NCBI GenBank assembly: GCA_010645155.1
Contig: JAAGOF010000051.1
Location: 553,618-617,617, forward strand
Source: Tigriopus japonicus
Taxonomy: Eukaryota > Arthropoda > Copepoda > Harpacticoida > Harpacticidae
Direction of reading: 5' to 3'
Length of the DNA: 64,000 nt
Positions 24,801 to 38,900 of this stretch are shown here, one piece after another (the first letter of the stretch is position 1; each line of letters begins with the position of its first letter). The position numbers and the translations under genes were made by a program. A model generated the notes under the pieces. That model had not been told where the DNA came from and did not search any database. It worked only from the letters and a program-made list of their open reading frames with translations.

Positions 24801-26791
24801 CGAGACGTGATCAAAGATGGAACAGGGCAGCTCTGCAAGATGCCCAGTTTCACAATGGTATTTTGGGATCCTTTCAAGTGGGCGACTTGTCTCTTCGAAA
24901 AGAAAAAATGAGCACGTCATCAACCCCTGTCAAGGCGAAGCCGACCAATGAAATGAAACCCGCCTTCCCTGTGATACAAGTGAAAACCATCACCAATGAG
25001 CACTTCCAAACTTTGAGCAACGACTTGGCCGCGCTTTTGAAGTGCAATGCCCACAGTGATGTAACCATTATCTGTCAGAATGACAAGGAAGTCAAATGCC
25101 ATTCTTTGATCCTATTCGTACGCTGTCCTCTACTTCAAGAAGATGTTGTGACGGAAGAGTCCAATGGACGTTCGCAAAGAGTTATCGCTTGGCCGGATGT
25201 GTCAGAAGAGGCCACAAAACTGTTCTTATCCTACTTGTATTCGGCTAGCCTACCTTATGATATAGACAAGCAAACGGTGTTGAACCAATTGCGAAATTTA
25301 GCCAAGAAATTCAAGGTCAAGATGCTTTATGATTTTCTCCGAGAATTTAATGTTGAACTTATGATAAGTGAACAGGAAGAAGAGGAAATCGAGAAAATTC
25401 AGATATTTCAAGAAGTGGCCGAGAGCACCCATGGTGATGGTTGGATAGGCGAGCATGAAGACAGTTTCAATATCTACGGAAATGAGGCCTCGCAAGAGCA
25501 TTTAGTCAAAGTGGTCAAGGGCAAGATTCTTACAACCTCGCACCTTTCCCCGTCTCGAGTTCCAGAAAAGCTAGACGAATTAGCGTCAAAAACGACTGGT
25601 AATATGAGCAATTTAAGCATTGGTGGGTTTATTGAACCATCTGAATCTCCATCTCCTGTGAAGTTGAACCAATCTTCAGCCACTGGATACGCTTCGGATG
25701 AAGATCTTTTTGCTAGTGACCAAGAAGAGAAAGGGGACATCAAGAATGAATCAAGATCGTCATCGCATGCATCTTCAGATATCCCAAATAGACTCGTCGA
25801 GGACCCAAATTCCGTGCATGATGTCACATTTTCCTCGCCAATCAAGATCGTCAGTCCCATTCCAAGTCCTCCCAAAGTACAAACTGACGAGTCTGGTGAT
25901 AATGACGATGATAAGAAAGATGTTTGGGCTGATTTTGAGGTCGATGGAGGAGAAATATCAGTGGAAGCAACACCTGAAGATTCGATAGACAACAACCATC
26001 AGCCAGAACTCAACATCTCTCCGCTTTTATCTTCGCCTCCATCAATTTCGTCCGAAGAAAGGCCAGAGACTCTTTTGACCCAAGCAAGTACTCCAAAGAA
26101 ACAAGCTCCGAAGCCACACGATGATTTTGGGCGAGTCACGCCGATGCTTGATTATGATCGAATGCTATCTCCCGCTTTAAGGCGCGAATTATACAAGTTC
26201 GGATTAAAAGCCATTCCTCGACGCAAAGCTGTCCAGATTCTCACTCACATCTACGAGGAAACTCATCCACCAATCGAAGACGAGGACGAGAGAGAAAACG
26301 AAGGCGAGTCTGAAATAGACGCAGCAGCTTTGGGAGGATCGGCGTCCCAAGAAAGCATTGAGAGCTCAAAATCTGATCTCCCTGAAGAGTCCATATTCTT
26401 ATCCCTTGAAGAGAGAGAAGGTCCCAGCCAATCGCAAGCTTTGGCGGCCGATGAGGACATTGATAAGATTGTCTTGGACTATATTAAAGCCAATGACGAG
26501 CTGCATAAGCAGGTTCTTTTGTTCGAACCAATTTGGCTGGAAAGCTTCTTGGAAGACCTAAAACGCTCAAGACCCGAGTTGAAGCGACTGAAGCTCAATC
26601 AACTCACGGATATTTTTGACGTCCAATGCATTACTTTTCGCACGGCAGCTCGAGCCAAAAGAAAACACAAGAAATCCCCAAAGAAAGCCAAAACTAAGGC
26701 AAACAGAGACGTCTCTAATATCAAGAAGACCAAGAAAGGCTCCCACAATATCGCGAATGGCCAGCTCACTCAAGAGCGAAATAAAAGATAA
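21854..26791 (+). CDS. SLX4: SLX4 structure-specific endonuclease scaffold
   Basis: Two exons, 21854-22306 and 24389-26791, around a 2,082-bp intron. The product is 951 residues, about half of human SLX4. One UBZ4-type zinc finger is present (Cys61, Cys64, His80, Cys84 in CPMCGKVFK and AHVKSCG) where humans have two. Straight after the splice comes HLEMALALSASLA, the conserved MLR-like segment that binds XPF in other animals. A BTB domain (about 360-471: AHSDVTIICQNDKEV, FLSYLYSASL) mediates dimerisation. An acidic disordered stretch follows. A SAP-type domain (about 729-778: TPMLDYDRMLSPALRRELYK) and the C-terminal SLX1-binding domain (about 842-915: LDYIKANDEL, DVQCITFRTAAR) close the protein. 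SLX4 holds SLX1, XPF-ERCC1 and MUS81 for Holliday-junction and crosslink repair. Confidence 0.92.
22675..23118. mobile_element. Mariner-like deletion derivative in the SLX4 intron
   Basis: Left end ACGAGGGGGAGTCAAAAAGT (continuing TCGCAGAC) and right end, read inverted, ACGAGAGTAAGTCAAAAAGT (continuing TCTCAGAC) are terminal inverted repeats of about 28 bp. The ACGAGGG start and the AAAAGTTC core are typical of mariner elements. A TA precedes the left end; the right TA is lost. The 444 bp retain no transposase frame. Confidence 0.65.
23641..24305. mobile_element. Remnants of hAT-like elements in the SLX4 intron
   Basis: From about 23837 to 24305 the sequence is a diverged copy of the complete element at 42107-42737. 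Shared stretches include CCAGATAGTTGTAA, TGCAATGTAATTACCAA, GGAAACAAGCCGACAT and GGATGACAAAATCAAA. The left end CAGGCCAACCAGAT matches the TIR of that element; the right end is missing. Just upstream, CAGGGTCAATTAC at 23643 looks like the left end of another, otherwise unrecognised, element. Confidence 0.6.
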
Positions 26792-26971
26792 CTTTCCCAC
26801 CGGCAAACACTTTCCACTATTAGCCTTTTTTTTTACTTGGCTAGTGATTAAAACACGTAGTACATGTATTTGAACATTGACATGAAGGTCAACTCAACTA
26901 GTACATTGTACACATTGATTCTTAGGTCAGGTAACAGATGTATTCAACTCTTCTAACAGGGATTAATTGCC
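26792..26971. other. Convergent spacer between SLX4 and the GPCR gene
   Basis: 180 bp between two stop codons on opposite strands, A/T-rich with a T run. Nothing else is seen. Confidence 0.4.
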
Positions 26972-29900
26972 CTAAACGGCTGTTTTGAGAGTATCCGAGC
27001 TAATATAATAGCCGGGGCTTGACTTGGGAGGAATGCTGTCCCCTTCGACGAGGAGAGTCATTTCGGCTTCGTTGATTGGAGTGGGACGAATGTCTGACGA
27101 GATAGTGCCGGCTCGTGAGAGAAATCCCACGTGTTGACTGCCATTCTGGCTGTTGAACTTGGGTGTGACAGCCAAGGAGGATGCTCGGGATTGACGGGGA
27201 CCATTCGGGAGGGTTGTGCCACCACTCAGAGTTCCAGCTCGCTCACGATTGTAGCGACTGGAGTTGATGGTCGCACTTCTTCGGACATCGTGACGGGTGG
27301 ATATCCGCCGAATGTGACGCTTGATCGTGTCTTGCACCTCCGAGTTGCAAAAGCAGTATAATATTGCCAGGAAAATACCCTAAAAATTGGAAATAAAAAT
27401 AACGTCTCATCATGAGTTTTGCATTTTCATGAAACTTTTATTCTTTTAAACAAGAACAAAAGATAAAATGATCTGTTTTTAGCCGTTTTGTTGGTTGAGA
27501 AAAAAGAAGTCTTTAAGAAATGTTTGCCAAACAAAATAGATACGGCGAAGTAATAGAGATGGTCCGGAAAAGCAAATATATCTTTAGGACCTACAAATAT
27601 TGCTCGTGCAAGAAGGACAAGGGGAAATGCTTCAAGACAAATTCAGAAATGGTCGAAATCTCGAAAACTTTTGGAACACAAGTGGGCCATTTGTTTTGAT
27701 TCTCATTCCTTACAGCGGATGTCTTATTTCGATCCATTGCCAATTGTGGGCATAACAAATCGACTAAGCTATATTTGGTATCAATTATGAAAAAAAATCA
27801 GTTTCTTTTCATTGCTCAATACCACCAGTGGCATTTTATTGCGTACCTGAGATGACTGTAAAATGGAGTTGAAGAACATGTAAAGTTTTTCGTACAGAGC
27901 ACTCTTCGGATTAAAAAAGAAAACGAGATTGGTGATGCCCAAGAGTGGAAAAAGAATGACCGTAGCCCGCACAGCCTTCTTTATGTGGGCCGTTTCCGTT
28001 TGGCTGGCATTCATTTGATGTTGAACTTTGGTGATGACAATGCGGACAATATTGATGAGAAATAACAGGTTAATCTGAAAGAAACAAATAAATGGGACAC
28101 TGAAAGAATGGATAAAGAAAACATATTTCACTAAAGCTTCCGTCCCAAGGTATGTCTTCTAGTCAAAAGGCTTTACCAAATATATCAGTGGTTGGACGAG
28201 AGCCTGACAAGGAAAGCGCTCCCGTTTCCTCGTTCACTGATTCAATTATCAGGCATTGCAATGTGAGTTAAGCGAAAGTCATCCGTCAATGAGAGACATC
28301 TTAGTCTTGATCAAGAAAGAGAAGGCAGTGGGGGTAACAAACAGTACATAATGGTCCAATAGAGGCGAGAACGAGGCCACCATAGGGCGTCTACCCCATC
28401 CAATCTATTGCTTCTTGATCAGGAACGCTGCGAGATGCTGCCAAAGCCAACGAGCAGAAGGACAAAAAGTCGTTTTATCATTGTGTCCATGGCACATATC
28501 CAATAATGTGCACTCATTCCTCTCGCTCGCTCTACACAGCAAACTGCGGATCTAACAAACATGGGCACCAAATGACATAACTTTTGCTCTGACATGTATC
28601 GTCACTTTTTATTTACAGATCAAATTAGCTCCTTTGGCTTCCTCGAAGAGCCAACCTTGACAGCGCAAAAAGGTTAAGAACTTTCCATCAAATACGCCGA
28701 CGTACTCTCTGTGCGTAGGTGTTTGTGTTGCCTTTGGACTCGCGCCTTTTAGATTTTTGGCAAATTGAGCGGATCCAAGCCATTAAATCATCGTTTCTTA
28801 TTTATGATTCAGCTCGCTACAAAAGCGGATTAACTGCCATCAAACTTGTCAGGGTGAGTGCTAAACTTTCCCAGGGAAAACAACGAATCTACCACGATGC
28901 ACATTGTGCATACAAGCACTAAACTCTTCATTCCATGTAAAGCGAGCGTTCGTTCAGCCTTTACAAGGCTCTTCTCAGTCAATCTGATAAGGCTTTTTGG
29001 GAGTCTGGCCAAGAATAGCCTTGCTGACGACTGTTATCTGGATGGAATGGCCAATGTACACGTACACAGTTCGTGAACACATATCAACAGACTTCATTAT
29101 CAAATATGATTCTAGCACATTCATACATCATCTCGTGTGCATTAACTTAGCCTCCGAAGAGTACTACTAAAAGACTCATATTATTGTTGTTGGTATGAGA
29201 TTCTTGGGACAACATCGAAACGTAGATGGGCCCTCTTTTTATGATCCTGCTCGATCCATCAGCATTTACGATCGGTATCTTTACTGCTTATTCCTGCAGC
29301 ATTCGTTAGACTGAACTAGCAATCAGCCAGGCGTTAAAATCCTATGGCCTTGGGCTGACTTAACTCCAGCCTTTTAGGTCTCGATGCAAGGTTCTTTCTC
29401 CTTAGCTTAGCGAAAAGATACCGACGATCTTTCTTGCTCTGAATCCAGTTAAAGCACTCGAAATGAACTTGTTCCCATGAGAAACAAAGGCTTGGAAACA
29501 AGTTAGGTTCATCAAGAGATCTTAAGCTTTGTGCAACTGTTCTAAATGGCACCGTGGACCAGGTATTGAGAGCCAATTTCTTCTAATTGTCCTGACTCGG
29601 TACTTCGAAATGTACGAGAACTGGTGATAAAACGGCGAAATGTTCTTCTTTCAATCTTGTATTTGGCTCTTCAACCACTTGCCAGGCCAATTCTAAATCT
29701 GTGCCGAGACCCTCGTTTTATGGCGAATCCAGCGGCTCAGGGAGAATGGAACGTGGAGGATTTTTTTTAATAGGACGCTCAATGTATTGAGCAATCTCAA
29801 CTAGGAAGGTTTCTTTCTATGGTTGGGGTTGGTGGTGCCAAAAATTGCCTTCACTTCATCCAGGCATGAAGCCCCTTTGGTGCAGAAGTAAATAATATCC

Positions 29901-32900
29901 TCAGACTTTTATTGAACACCTAATGCATGTTCTCTGCGACAATACAAAGAAAGTGGAACCCATTGACAATAGAGCTATTCATTGGGTCGAAATTTCCATA
30001 GGCCTTTAAAAGTGATTTCACGCACAAACGTCGCCAAATGTGATGTGTGTGGAGGAAATTGAAAACAGCAATAAATATCTGGAATATTGGTGGAAATATG
30101 TTTTTCAATATTCCTTTTTGTAAGAGGACAAAGAGACCAAAACACTTTTCGCCACGCATCACCCACGTTATTTTTAGAAACAAGACCTGTGTACTATTCA
30201 CTTTTGCTGTCGCGGAATCCAGAGAATACAATGGCGAAAAGTTACTGTTCCACCAAACATACTTGATTCGCACGTAAATGTCTATTTTTCTCGCATAAGT
30301 TCCTTCAGAGATTATCACCCACAGTTAGGGTCTTTCGACAATGAGAACAAATAGTTTTTGATGATGTGGTGGATGAACAATTTCAGAGCACTCTGAACGC
30401 TCTTACAGAGGAAGAAACTGCTGATTTTAGAAGTGTAGTTTTAGAAATTACTCTGAACGAAAAATCCAGCAGATAATTACTCCGAACTTCATTACACCAC
30501 GGAATTAGCCAGAAAGTATTATTTGGCGATAGGTGGGAAATCCTCTAAAAATGGTAACAGGATTTTTTCCGAATTTCCAAAGGAATGAATAAACGCTGTA
30601 AATTTTGAAAAAAAAGGCTCGTTTTTGTTTGAGTGCTGAGAAAATGAATCATTTTTTGACTGTTTATCAATCTTATATCTGTGATTAAAACAGGCTTGCA
30701 CATGAGGTAAGACCGAATTGCTCTAAATTGATTTCTTCAACTGGTGGTAGTTTTGTGTAAAGAAGCTCACATGACCTTCTGTAGTCTTGTGGAATTTCGG
30801 TGCCAAGGTTTTGGTCCTGAACGGGGAGGGAATTCTATTTTGTGATAATTAGGTTAATAACGTTGGGTTCGGTAAAATCGAAAGCAAAAAACTTTGTCTT
30901 CATTTCAATTCTAAATCAAGCCACATCAGCAAGCATAACTTTCGAAAAATTATGGTAGTATAGCCAGCCGTTTTTTCAGTTTTAATTGAATTTGTATCTT
31001 GGAACTGTTGGTCCAATTCCTTGTTGTAGTGCATTTCGGAGCAACTCCTAGATTCGTAGCAAATTTATGTTTCCAAATTCGGAGAAAATACCACCCACCT
31101 CCAAAATTTCGAATTCGGAGCAATTCCCACCTATCCCTGCCATTTCCCGGATTCGGACAAATTCCTTCCTGTTTTTATCGAGTTATTTCCATCGACCCAT
31201 TCTCAATCGATTGCATCTTTCAACCCGTAATTCGATCTAAATTTCTAACCGTAAAATAGTAAATATACCTTACATCGTGCTTGTTGATCCTCCACGTCAT
31301 AACTGTATCTAAATTCCTTGTTTTACAAAGTGCTTATTCATATTATCCACTTGAGGTTGTAGGAAAGGATTATTAACTCCTTGTCATTTACTATCTTCGA
31401 CCTTTAAACATTATTAGATTGTTAATTTATGATGAATGGCAATTTCAGATATTTGTAATTCCGAGCAGCGTTTCTATTTGGCTCATTTAAACTAGATGCT
31501 TCATTCAAATCAAGCATCCTGATTTTACACTGAAGAAGCGTGTTCTGTTCTTTGCCCCACTATATATTAGTTGTTCTTGCAATCAATACTCACGGCAAGA
31601 GCCACCATCATTGGAACGGAGAGAATGGCGATGTAGGGCTGTTCCGTGTAGCCTTCCCAGCAGGTGTGATTGCTTTTGCACGCATCATCTTCGCCAACTG
31701 GATCGCAATTGCTCTCAGGTTTTTGGGTAACTATCATGGTCACCGTCCATGACAGAGTGCACGCCAGAGGAAGAACTAAATGGTGGAAAAGAGAAAAAGA
31801 GGTCTTCAGATGGAAAATCATTTGGAGAAGATGCAATTCAAAGGAACTTTTCAAGTCGACTTTCCGCAGCCTTGACAGAGTTTCTCACACGCACTTCCCA
31901 AGGAACTATTTCGACACGGACATCTCTCACATGAGAGCAAGAGAAGAAGCTATGTGAGTCAAAGAACCTACTTAAAAACTTTTCATAATCTTCTTACGAA
32001 TCATAAAAAAGCCAGTCCAAAGCGATTGGTCGAAGCGTTATTCAAAGTGGATGTTGAGCAGGTGACGATTTTCTCCAAGAATGTGTAGCAAAGCAAGGAA
32101 GCATGCATGTTTTTGTCAAAGGTTCGGAGGATGAACGCCTCAACGAAACTGAATCAATTAATGATCCCTCAAAAGTTTTCTCGTCTAATTGGAGCCTGTT
32201 GCTTAGAAGATTCTCATCGTGTGGCAAGTTTCCGAGAGGGGAAATAACGTAATGAGGAAACGCCGGACTTTCTATCCTCTCAAGACAGATGTTCTCTTGC
32301 GGATTGCCATCAAGTTGAGCAGAACAAGACATGAGCTAAAATGGTGTTCTGTGATTCCGCCGCAATATTTTGTGATCTATCAAAACTAATAACGTGTTTG
32401 ACACTCACACCAACCGATGAAATAATAGAACTTGAATGGTGCGGGGGAGTCAAAAATGTTCGTGACAACTCGAGAATGAAGGTAGGCGCCTTCGATGAAC
32501 ATCCAGAAAATGGGCGAAATTTGTCCATACATCAAGACAACCAACACTAATTTGCAAAGATAGCCCTGAAAAGAAAAAGAATGAAAGCCATCAATCATAT
32601 TGCAAACTTGGACGAGACGAGAGTGAATGAAAATGGCGAGGTCAGATAAACTTGGGTGGGAGAAGAGGGGGCCAAAGGCAAAATTTGTGGGAGAGGTTTT
32701 TTTTTGAAACATTGAATGGAGCTAGATTTGAGTTTGAACTATTTTAGTTTAAAGAAGCCAAGTGCACAACCAAGGCTTGTTTTGTTAGATCACCTAACTT
32801 TTCAACCCATTTCCTGCCCTTTGTTTTAACATTTTGGTCTATGCTATTAATAAATGTTAGATGCAAATGAATTCAAATTGCCGTTGTCCTACTGGTTTTA

Positions 32901-35900
32901 TCTGTCACGTTCTTGCTTTTAAAGAAATCATACTCAATAGATTTAGTTAACATAAGCACCTTGGCACTATTTGTTCTTTCCACCTCTTTGAAATACAAGT
33001 TAATGATATCAAAATAAGTATACGTGTAATGGTTATTGTAAATATTAGAAATTTAGGTACCAAGTTTTGAACCCCTCTTAATGGCATTCGCAAACGATCA
33101 TCCTTTTGAACTTTCAAATACGCACGAGCGTTGAGAGCGGAGGGTGCTCTTTAACGGAGAAACACATTTTACTCAAAATGGGTCTGAATGGAGCCCTTCT
33201 GAAGATGAAGTGTTTCACCGTTTTACCCGCATACACCCGCGAGAGCTTGAACTAGTTTACTTGGAAGAGCGTTTGGGCATGAAATATGAGTCGGTTTTTT
33301 CATACATTAATGAGATCTTGACGACACGAAGGCCCTTCCATGCATAAAACGTCCTTTTTCTTTCCTCCTCTTTCGGGCCTTGCCATTATCAGGCCTTCAA
33401 ATCGGTTCACCTGAATTTTGAATGTCGAGTAAAATCAAATGCATTTTGTTTTTATCTAATTGAGTCATATCTTTTTTTCAAAATCAATATCTAGTTTGAG
33501 TATATATGTAAATATAAGTCAACAAGTCAACCATGGAGAGATAGATTGAGGGAATTGAGCTGGCTTTCCCTCACACGAAGCTATATCACTCTTGCTTGAA
33601 AGGCACACGACAGCTCTACTCACCCGTCCAATCACGTGGTACCAAATGTATGGATCCTCATTGCCGTAAATGTATGGCTCGTAGTAGATCAAGCTGACCA
33701 CGTACCGAATCACGAGCGACAGCATGAAATTCTTGTGAACCTGCAGTCTATCACACTTCAAAGACCTGAAAATAGTCGTGAACACGTGTTCAGCATATCA
33801 TATTGTACAAAAACGACGCAGTTGCAACAATTATCGGCAAAGTGGCGTGCAATTCGCCCATTTGTGTTGTGAAATATCTTTCGACCATGAATCACTCCGG
33901 AGGAGTAATCAGATCCGAAAGCTTTGGGATCGGCAAAATGGCGTTCCAAGACCCGCCCTGATCAGGAGTGTATGCACTAACATGGAAGCCTCCCACGAAC
34001 GCGAGACACATCCAATCTCTTTGGGGGGGTCTTTCGTAGAAAAATAACATGACAAAGGTCTGGCACTGAATGTACTAGGAAACTGGCCTTTCATGAACAA
34101 AGACCAAGATTAGTCATGGTGCTCAACAATAAAATTGCTTAATCAATTTGGAACTTCGAAGCTCTTTCTAAGGAAAAGGAATAACGCTTTTTATTTATTC
34201 TCGCTTTATCCCTGACAATGGAATCTTTTGAGCAAAACAAGAGACGGTGATCAATCACCCAATAATTTGGCCTTCCAAGGCTTGGATGGATGTACACTAG
34301 ACGCACAGAGTACGTCTATAGAGTTCTCTTTTTCTTTAACCAGCAACATTTTCGGCCTTCATCTCCTCAATAGCTTGTTTCAACTTGAAATTCTCCCCCA
34401 ACACACGATCGATTTGACTCTGATGCTCATCCCTTCGTTTTTCGAGAAATTCCATTTCTTCTTCCAACTGATTCAATGTTCCCACCGATGATTCTTGTTT
34501 AAGCTCTTTTAATTCTTCCTCCAAAGTCCGGAGCTCTCTCTTCAAGTATTCCAATCTTGCATTTTTCTCCGGACAATCTAGATCTGTTGTCAGTTGAGTC
34601 AAATCGTGTCCTTCGAGATCGAGGTATGAGAAATGGATTTGATCGGCAAAAATCTGCTTGCATTCTTTTTCCGCTTGTTTCCTCAGGCTCCAAAGATCCC
34701 GTTGAGTTTGTTTGAGCTCGTTTTGCCAATATTCTTGCTTGGCCTTTATCTCATTGTGCTCAGAGTCCACCTTTAGACTCTGTTCCTCCTTCAATTGGCG
34801 GGAGTCTTGAGCTGATTTGGATAAGCGCATTTTCTCCTCCAAGTCTTGATCCAACCGAACCAAATCTTGATCTCCCCAGTCACATTGTCGTTCCAAGTCA
34901 TGGGACAGCTCTGTTAAGGCTCGAACATGGGCTCGGTTGGCGTCAAGACGCTTTTTGACCGCCAAATACACACTTGGACCGTTTGAATCCATGTCCAGAA
35001 ATAAACAGTTCTCTTGGGCGAAAACCGGAAATTTGAACTTGTTGGTTGGCGCCAGTTTTTCCCCTATTTCAGAGCAGTGTTTCCGGATATTGGTATTTGA
35101 AAAATGTAAACAGTATCCAAGTGGTTTTAAAGTTGAGACTAATGAGATAGAACAAGCTTAGACATTCTTTTCGAAGGTAGTCATCAAGAATCAAGATTTT
35201 TTTTTTATTGGAATCGGTTTCACAGTTATAAACATCCCAGAAAGTTTGAAAGCATGGCTTGTGGAAACACTGTCCAAAGATGGAATCGTGAACTTATGAA
35301 CCATAGAGTGGAATTACTAGAGCAGGCCGGTCCTGAAATTTCATTGTGGGCAGCAAGGGAATTTATCAACAGCGACTAGTTGAAACTTGCCCAAACAAGC
35401 GTATTTGACCTGATTAAATGTTGAATGCTGATGAACTAGCAACCCCATATAGAGATTGGCCCATAAAATCTATGAATACCCGACGGACATGGACAATCTG
35501 TGACGTCATCCAACATGCGGGAAGCCAAAGTTCATAATTAAAGGAAACCTTTCCGCAGCAGAAACACATCTAAACTAGTTAGCCCATTTGATAGTGCAGT
35601 TTAATTAGTAAAAATCCTCAAACCTGCTGCAAATGTGTCCAAGGTATTTACCTGATATGCAAAAAGTGATTTTTTTTTTTATCAAAGTGGAGTTTAAACA
35701 ACGGCCAATCAATGTCACACAATTGGGTGATTGACAGCAAAATCTTAGTGATGCAAAATATGGGCTTGCGCAAGGTTTTCACGGGAGGTTGCAAGGTAGC
35801 ATTACCGCTTGAAGAATTTGTGCTTTGCTCATGTATGTAGATGAGCAAAAACGAATTTGAGTTTAATTTGCAACCCTGCTCAGAAGTCACAAAAGTTGGG

Positions 35901-38900
35901 GATGCCTTGCCTTTTGGTGCTCCTTAAAGAAAAAAACCGGGTTTATGAGGACTGGTAGAAAGAGGGGAATATGATTTCACATAGGTAAATTGTCAACCCC
36001 AGCACCAAGTCAGATCACTACAGAATCAACAAAGGGGAAGTACTCTGGTTTGTTATTGAACTTTGTCAGAATCAGCTGAATTTTCAACTGAATGTTAAAG
36101 GTCATGTGGACAATTCCAAATCTAGTGGAATCTAGCCCTATTATCCTCATATCTGTGCTGGTCAGCATGCGCAAAGTGCAGAGGAACAGTAGGGTAGCCG
36201 GGGGGGTGAGGCATGGCGTAGTGCGTACTGCGTCGGGTTGTCGTGTGAAAGGCAGGGGTTTGATCCTGGCTAACTGCCCCTCTCCAAACTCAACTCTTCG
36301 GAGTCAAAATTTAGCATTTGAACCGTCTTTCAATACAAAAATCAAATCTACAAACTCAACTCTTCGGAGTCAAAATTTAGCGTTGAACTGTCTTTTTATG
36401 CAAAAACTAGGCAAGCCCCGGTTCGATCCCGGGCTTGCCGAGTCCTAGTGACTTGTGGTATTAAGTTACATGCAATAGTCACGGCCCTTGACGGCTTAAA
36501 TGGGCGAACCTGGGGTCATTCCCAAGGGTGAGGTAAAAATTAATGCTTGTTGGCTTGTCCAAGTGGAGCAGCAATATCCCCATATGACGGACAGCCTCTA
36601 TCAGATCACAGTTGTGAAGCTGCGTTCTGACTCCACCACAAACAAACAAACAAACAGTAGGGTAGCCAAAATAAGAAGATAAGCAAATGTTTGGTGGGGT
36701 GGTTTGTTGAACCTAGTCAAGAAATGAATACATAAATTAATCTCTAATGACAGTTACATTAAGTGACTTTACTTAAAGCTAATGTTTCTGTTAGAATAAT
36801 ATACTTTTGCATACTTAAGATGACAATTGTAAAATGAGTGCCAATGTGATTGACTTTGAGTTTTTGCATCCTTTTTGTCTGTCTCCACTTATGGGGGAAA
36901 TTGTTCCACTCATATAGTTAGTTCACATTCTCTATTTACCAATCACCAGTGTGAATCATCGGCACCCTGTGTTAGCCTACAACAGCCAGGCTCTATACAG
37001 GATCGCTACGTCCGACCGTTTCCTCGAAACCAATAGAAAAATATTAGTTACTTGGCCAACATTCTAATGATTCCAATCCTTAACTTTTTTCAGCATGTGA
37101 TAAAATTCCCCTCCACTTAGACCTTAATTGATTTACTTCCAAGAATAACTCACAGTAGCTATTTATCGAGAAAATATTCAACGAGTCGGTTTCAGAGTGG
37201 AATTTGTGTAATGTCGCACTTTATTAACCTTTCTAATAAAGGAAATGGTTCATTGGCAACTTACTTGAAAAAGGAGAATATTCCCAAAGCCACGAGTAGC
37301 ACTATCGTGGAGATTAGGCAAAGCGCAAAGGTGATGGCCGAGATGGCATGACGAACGCGACGTCGAGTTTCCTCCTCGGATAAGATCTCATTCTGGAAGA
37401 ACCCAGAAGTTGTAATTATTACGAAAACATTTATCTCATCTCATCTCGAAATACTTTCTTGCTTTGAAGACAATTGAAAAATGGCAGAATGACTATCTTT
37501 GATTTTTGCCCATGGAGTCCGTAACCAATTAGTGCAACTGTTTATAATTAAAGTTAAAATAAAGTCACAATTCTGTTTACTAAAAACCTCACTATAAATT
37601 TAAAAAAAAAATGGTTTTGTTGTGCTGAAGAGTGATTGACTCTCAAGCGCCTCAGTTGCTAGCTTTGGCTGTAGTTGTTGTTTAGCGCCAACGAGCAATA
37701 GTCACTAATTTAGAACCCGAAGAGTTGGTGAATGACCATGAATTACTGATGAGCGGATGTGTTTCTTCCTAGCACCTTCCCTAAAGAGCTCCAACCTCTT
37801 GTTGCTCTACTGTTGGATTCTGATTTTCAGAAGCGAAAATAAGAAACATCTCCCCACCATTTAAAAGGCACTCAATCATTTTTGTTCCGCCGTGATAAAA
37901 ACATCAGCCATTCGGAGAAAATACCAAAAACTTTCGGCCGTCTTTTGTAAATTTGTAATATTATTCCACCACCCATAAAAAGGTAAAAGCCTCAAAACGA
38001 CTTCTTTAGCGTGTCCATTTCAAACATTGGCCGTACGAGATATCTCAGAAAAAAACACTGGCCATATTTTCAAGTGTCTCCCGAACAATCATAATGAAAC
38101 AGGGTATCCATGTCAATAGAGAAACACTCAGCGAGCTTGGGACAAGCTCAACACCTCATCATTGGGTTCTTCTTTCATTTCTGGTGGTGTTCTCACTCTT
38201 TAAGCTCGAGCTAAGCCAATCAACGAGTCAATGAGGTTAAATTTCCGAAGCGTGTCGCGTTCTTTGTTATGTTAGAAGCATCCTCAGCTTAGTACTCTGT
38301 TTTCTTGACGATTGTGACGGTGTCTCATATTCAATGAATGGGGAAAATATGCCACGTATTTCAGGAACAATTGTACCGTGACTTTATTCTCGACAATGCT
38401 TTTGTTAGCACCCCTTGAACGCTCAAGATCTCAATCGCATACATATACATAAAGCGCAATCTGAAACAACGATAAACTTACCAGGAATGTCATGCATTCT
38501 TCATAATTAGTTTTTTCAGCCCAAATCCCGGACGAATTGCAATGGAGGTAAGCAAAGCCTGAAAGATGAATGGGTTTGACGTTCCTTTACATTCTTCCCT
38601 TTGAGAAATGACTATTGAGGATCCAAAGACGTCACCGTCTCACAAAAGGACTCTAACGATATGTTCCCTACCCATGAGATTCCCTCAAGCAAATGAGCTT
38701 GGTAGGCTTCTTTGACTCAGCATTAAAAGCAGGGATAACATTTGCACAAATTGAAAATCCGGTAGGGATCGATTTCTTTTTAATGTTTTATTTCGATCGA
38801 CATTAAAGGTCTCGCCCAATCTACGCTTCGATGATGTGGGACATTGTTTGTGTCCAGATACAACTACATCGTTGAGAAGTTTTGTATCGAGAAAATATGC

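Noticed and set aside
29334..29576. 80-codon minus-strand frame in a GPCR intron
   Set aside because: Faint resemblance to retroelement C-terminal sequence only; no motif strong enough to support it.
32042..32332. A 96-codon minus-strand frame between GPCR exons
   Set aside because: It does not join the receptor frame, lacks matching splice sites and has no recognisable domain.
32433..32462. Sequence GGGGGAGTCAAAAATGTTCG resembling the mariner TIR at 22675
   Set aside because: It lies within the conserved TM3-side coding exon of the GPCR, so the likeness is chance.
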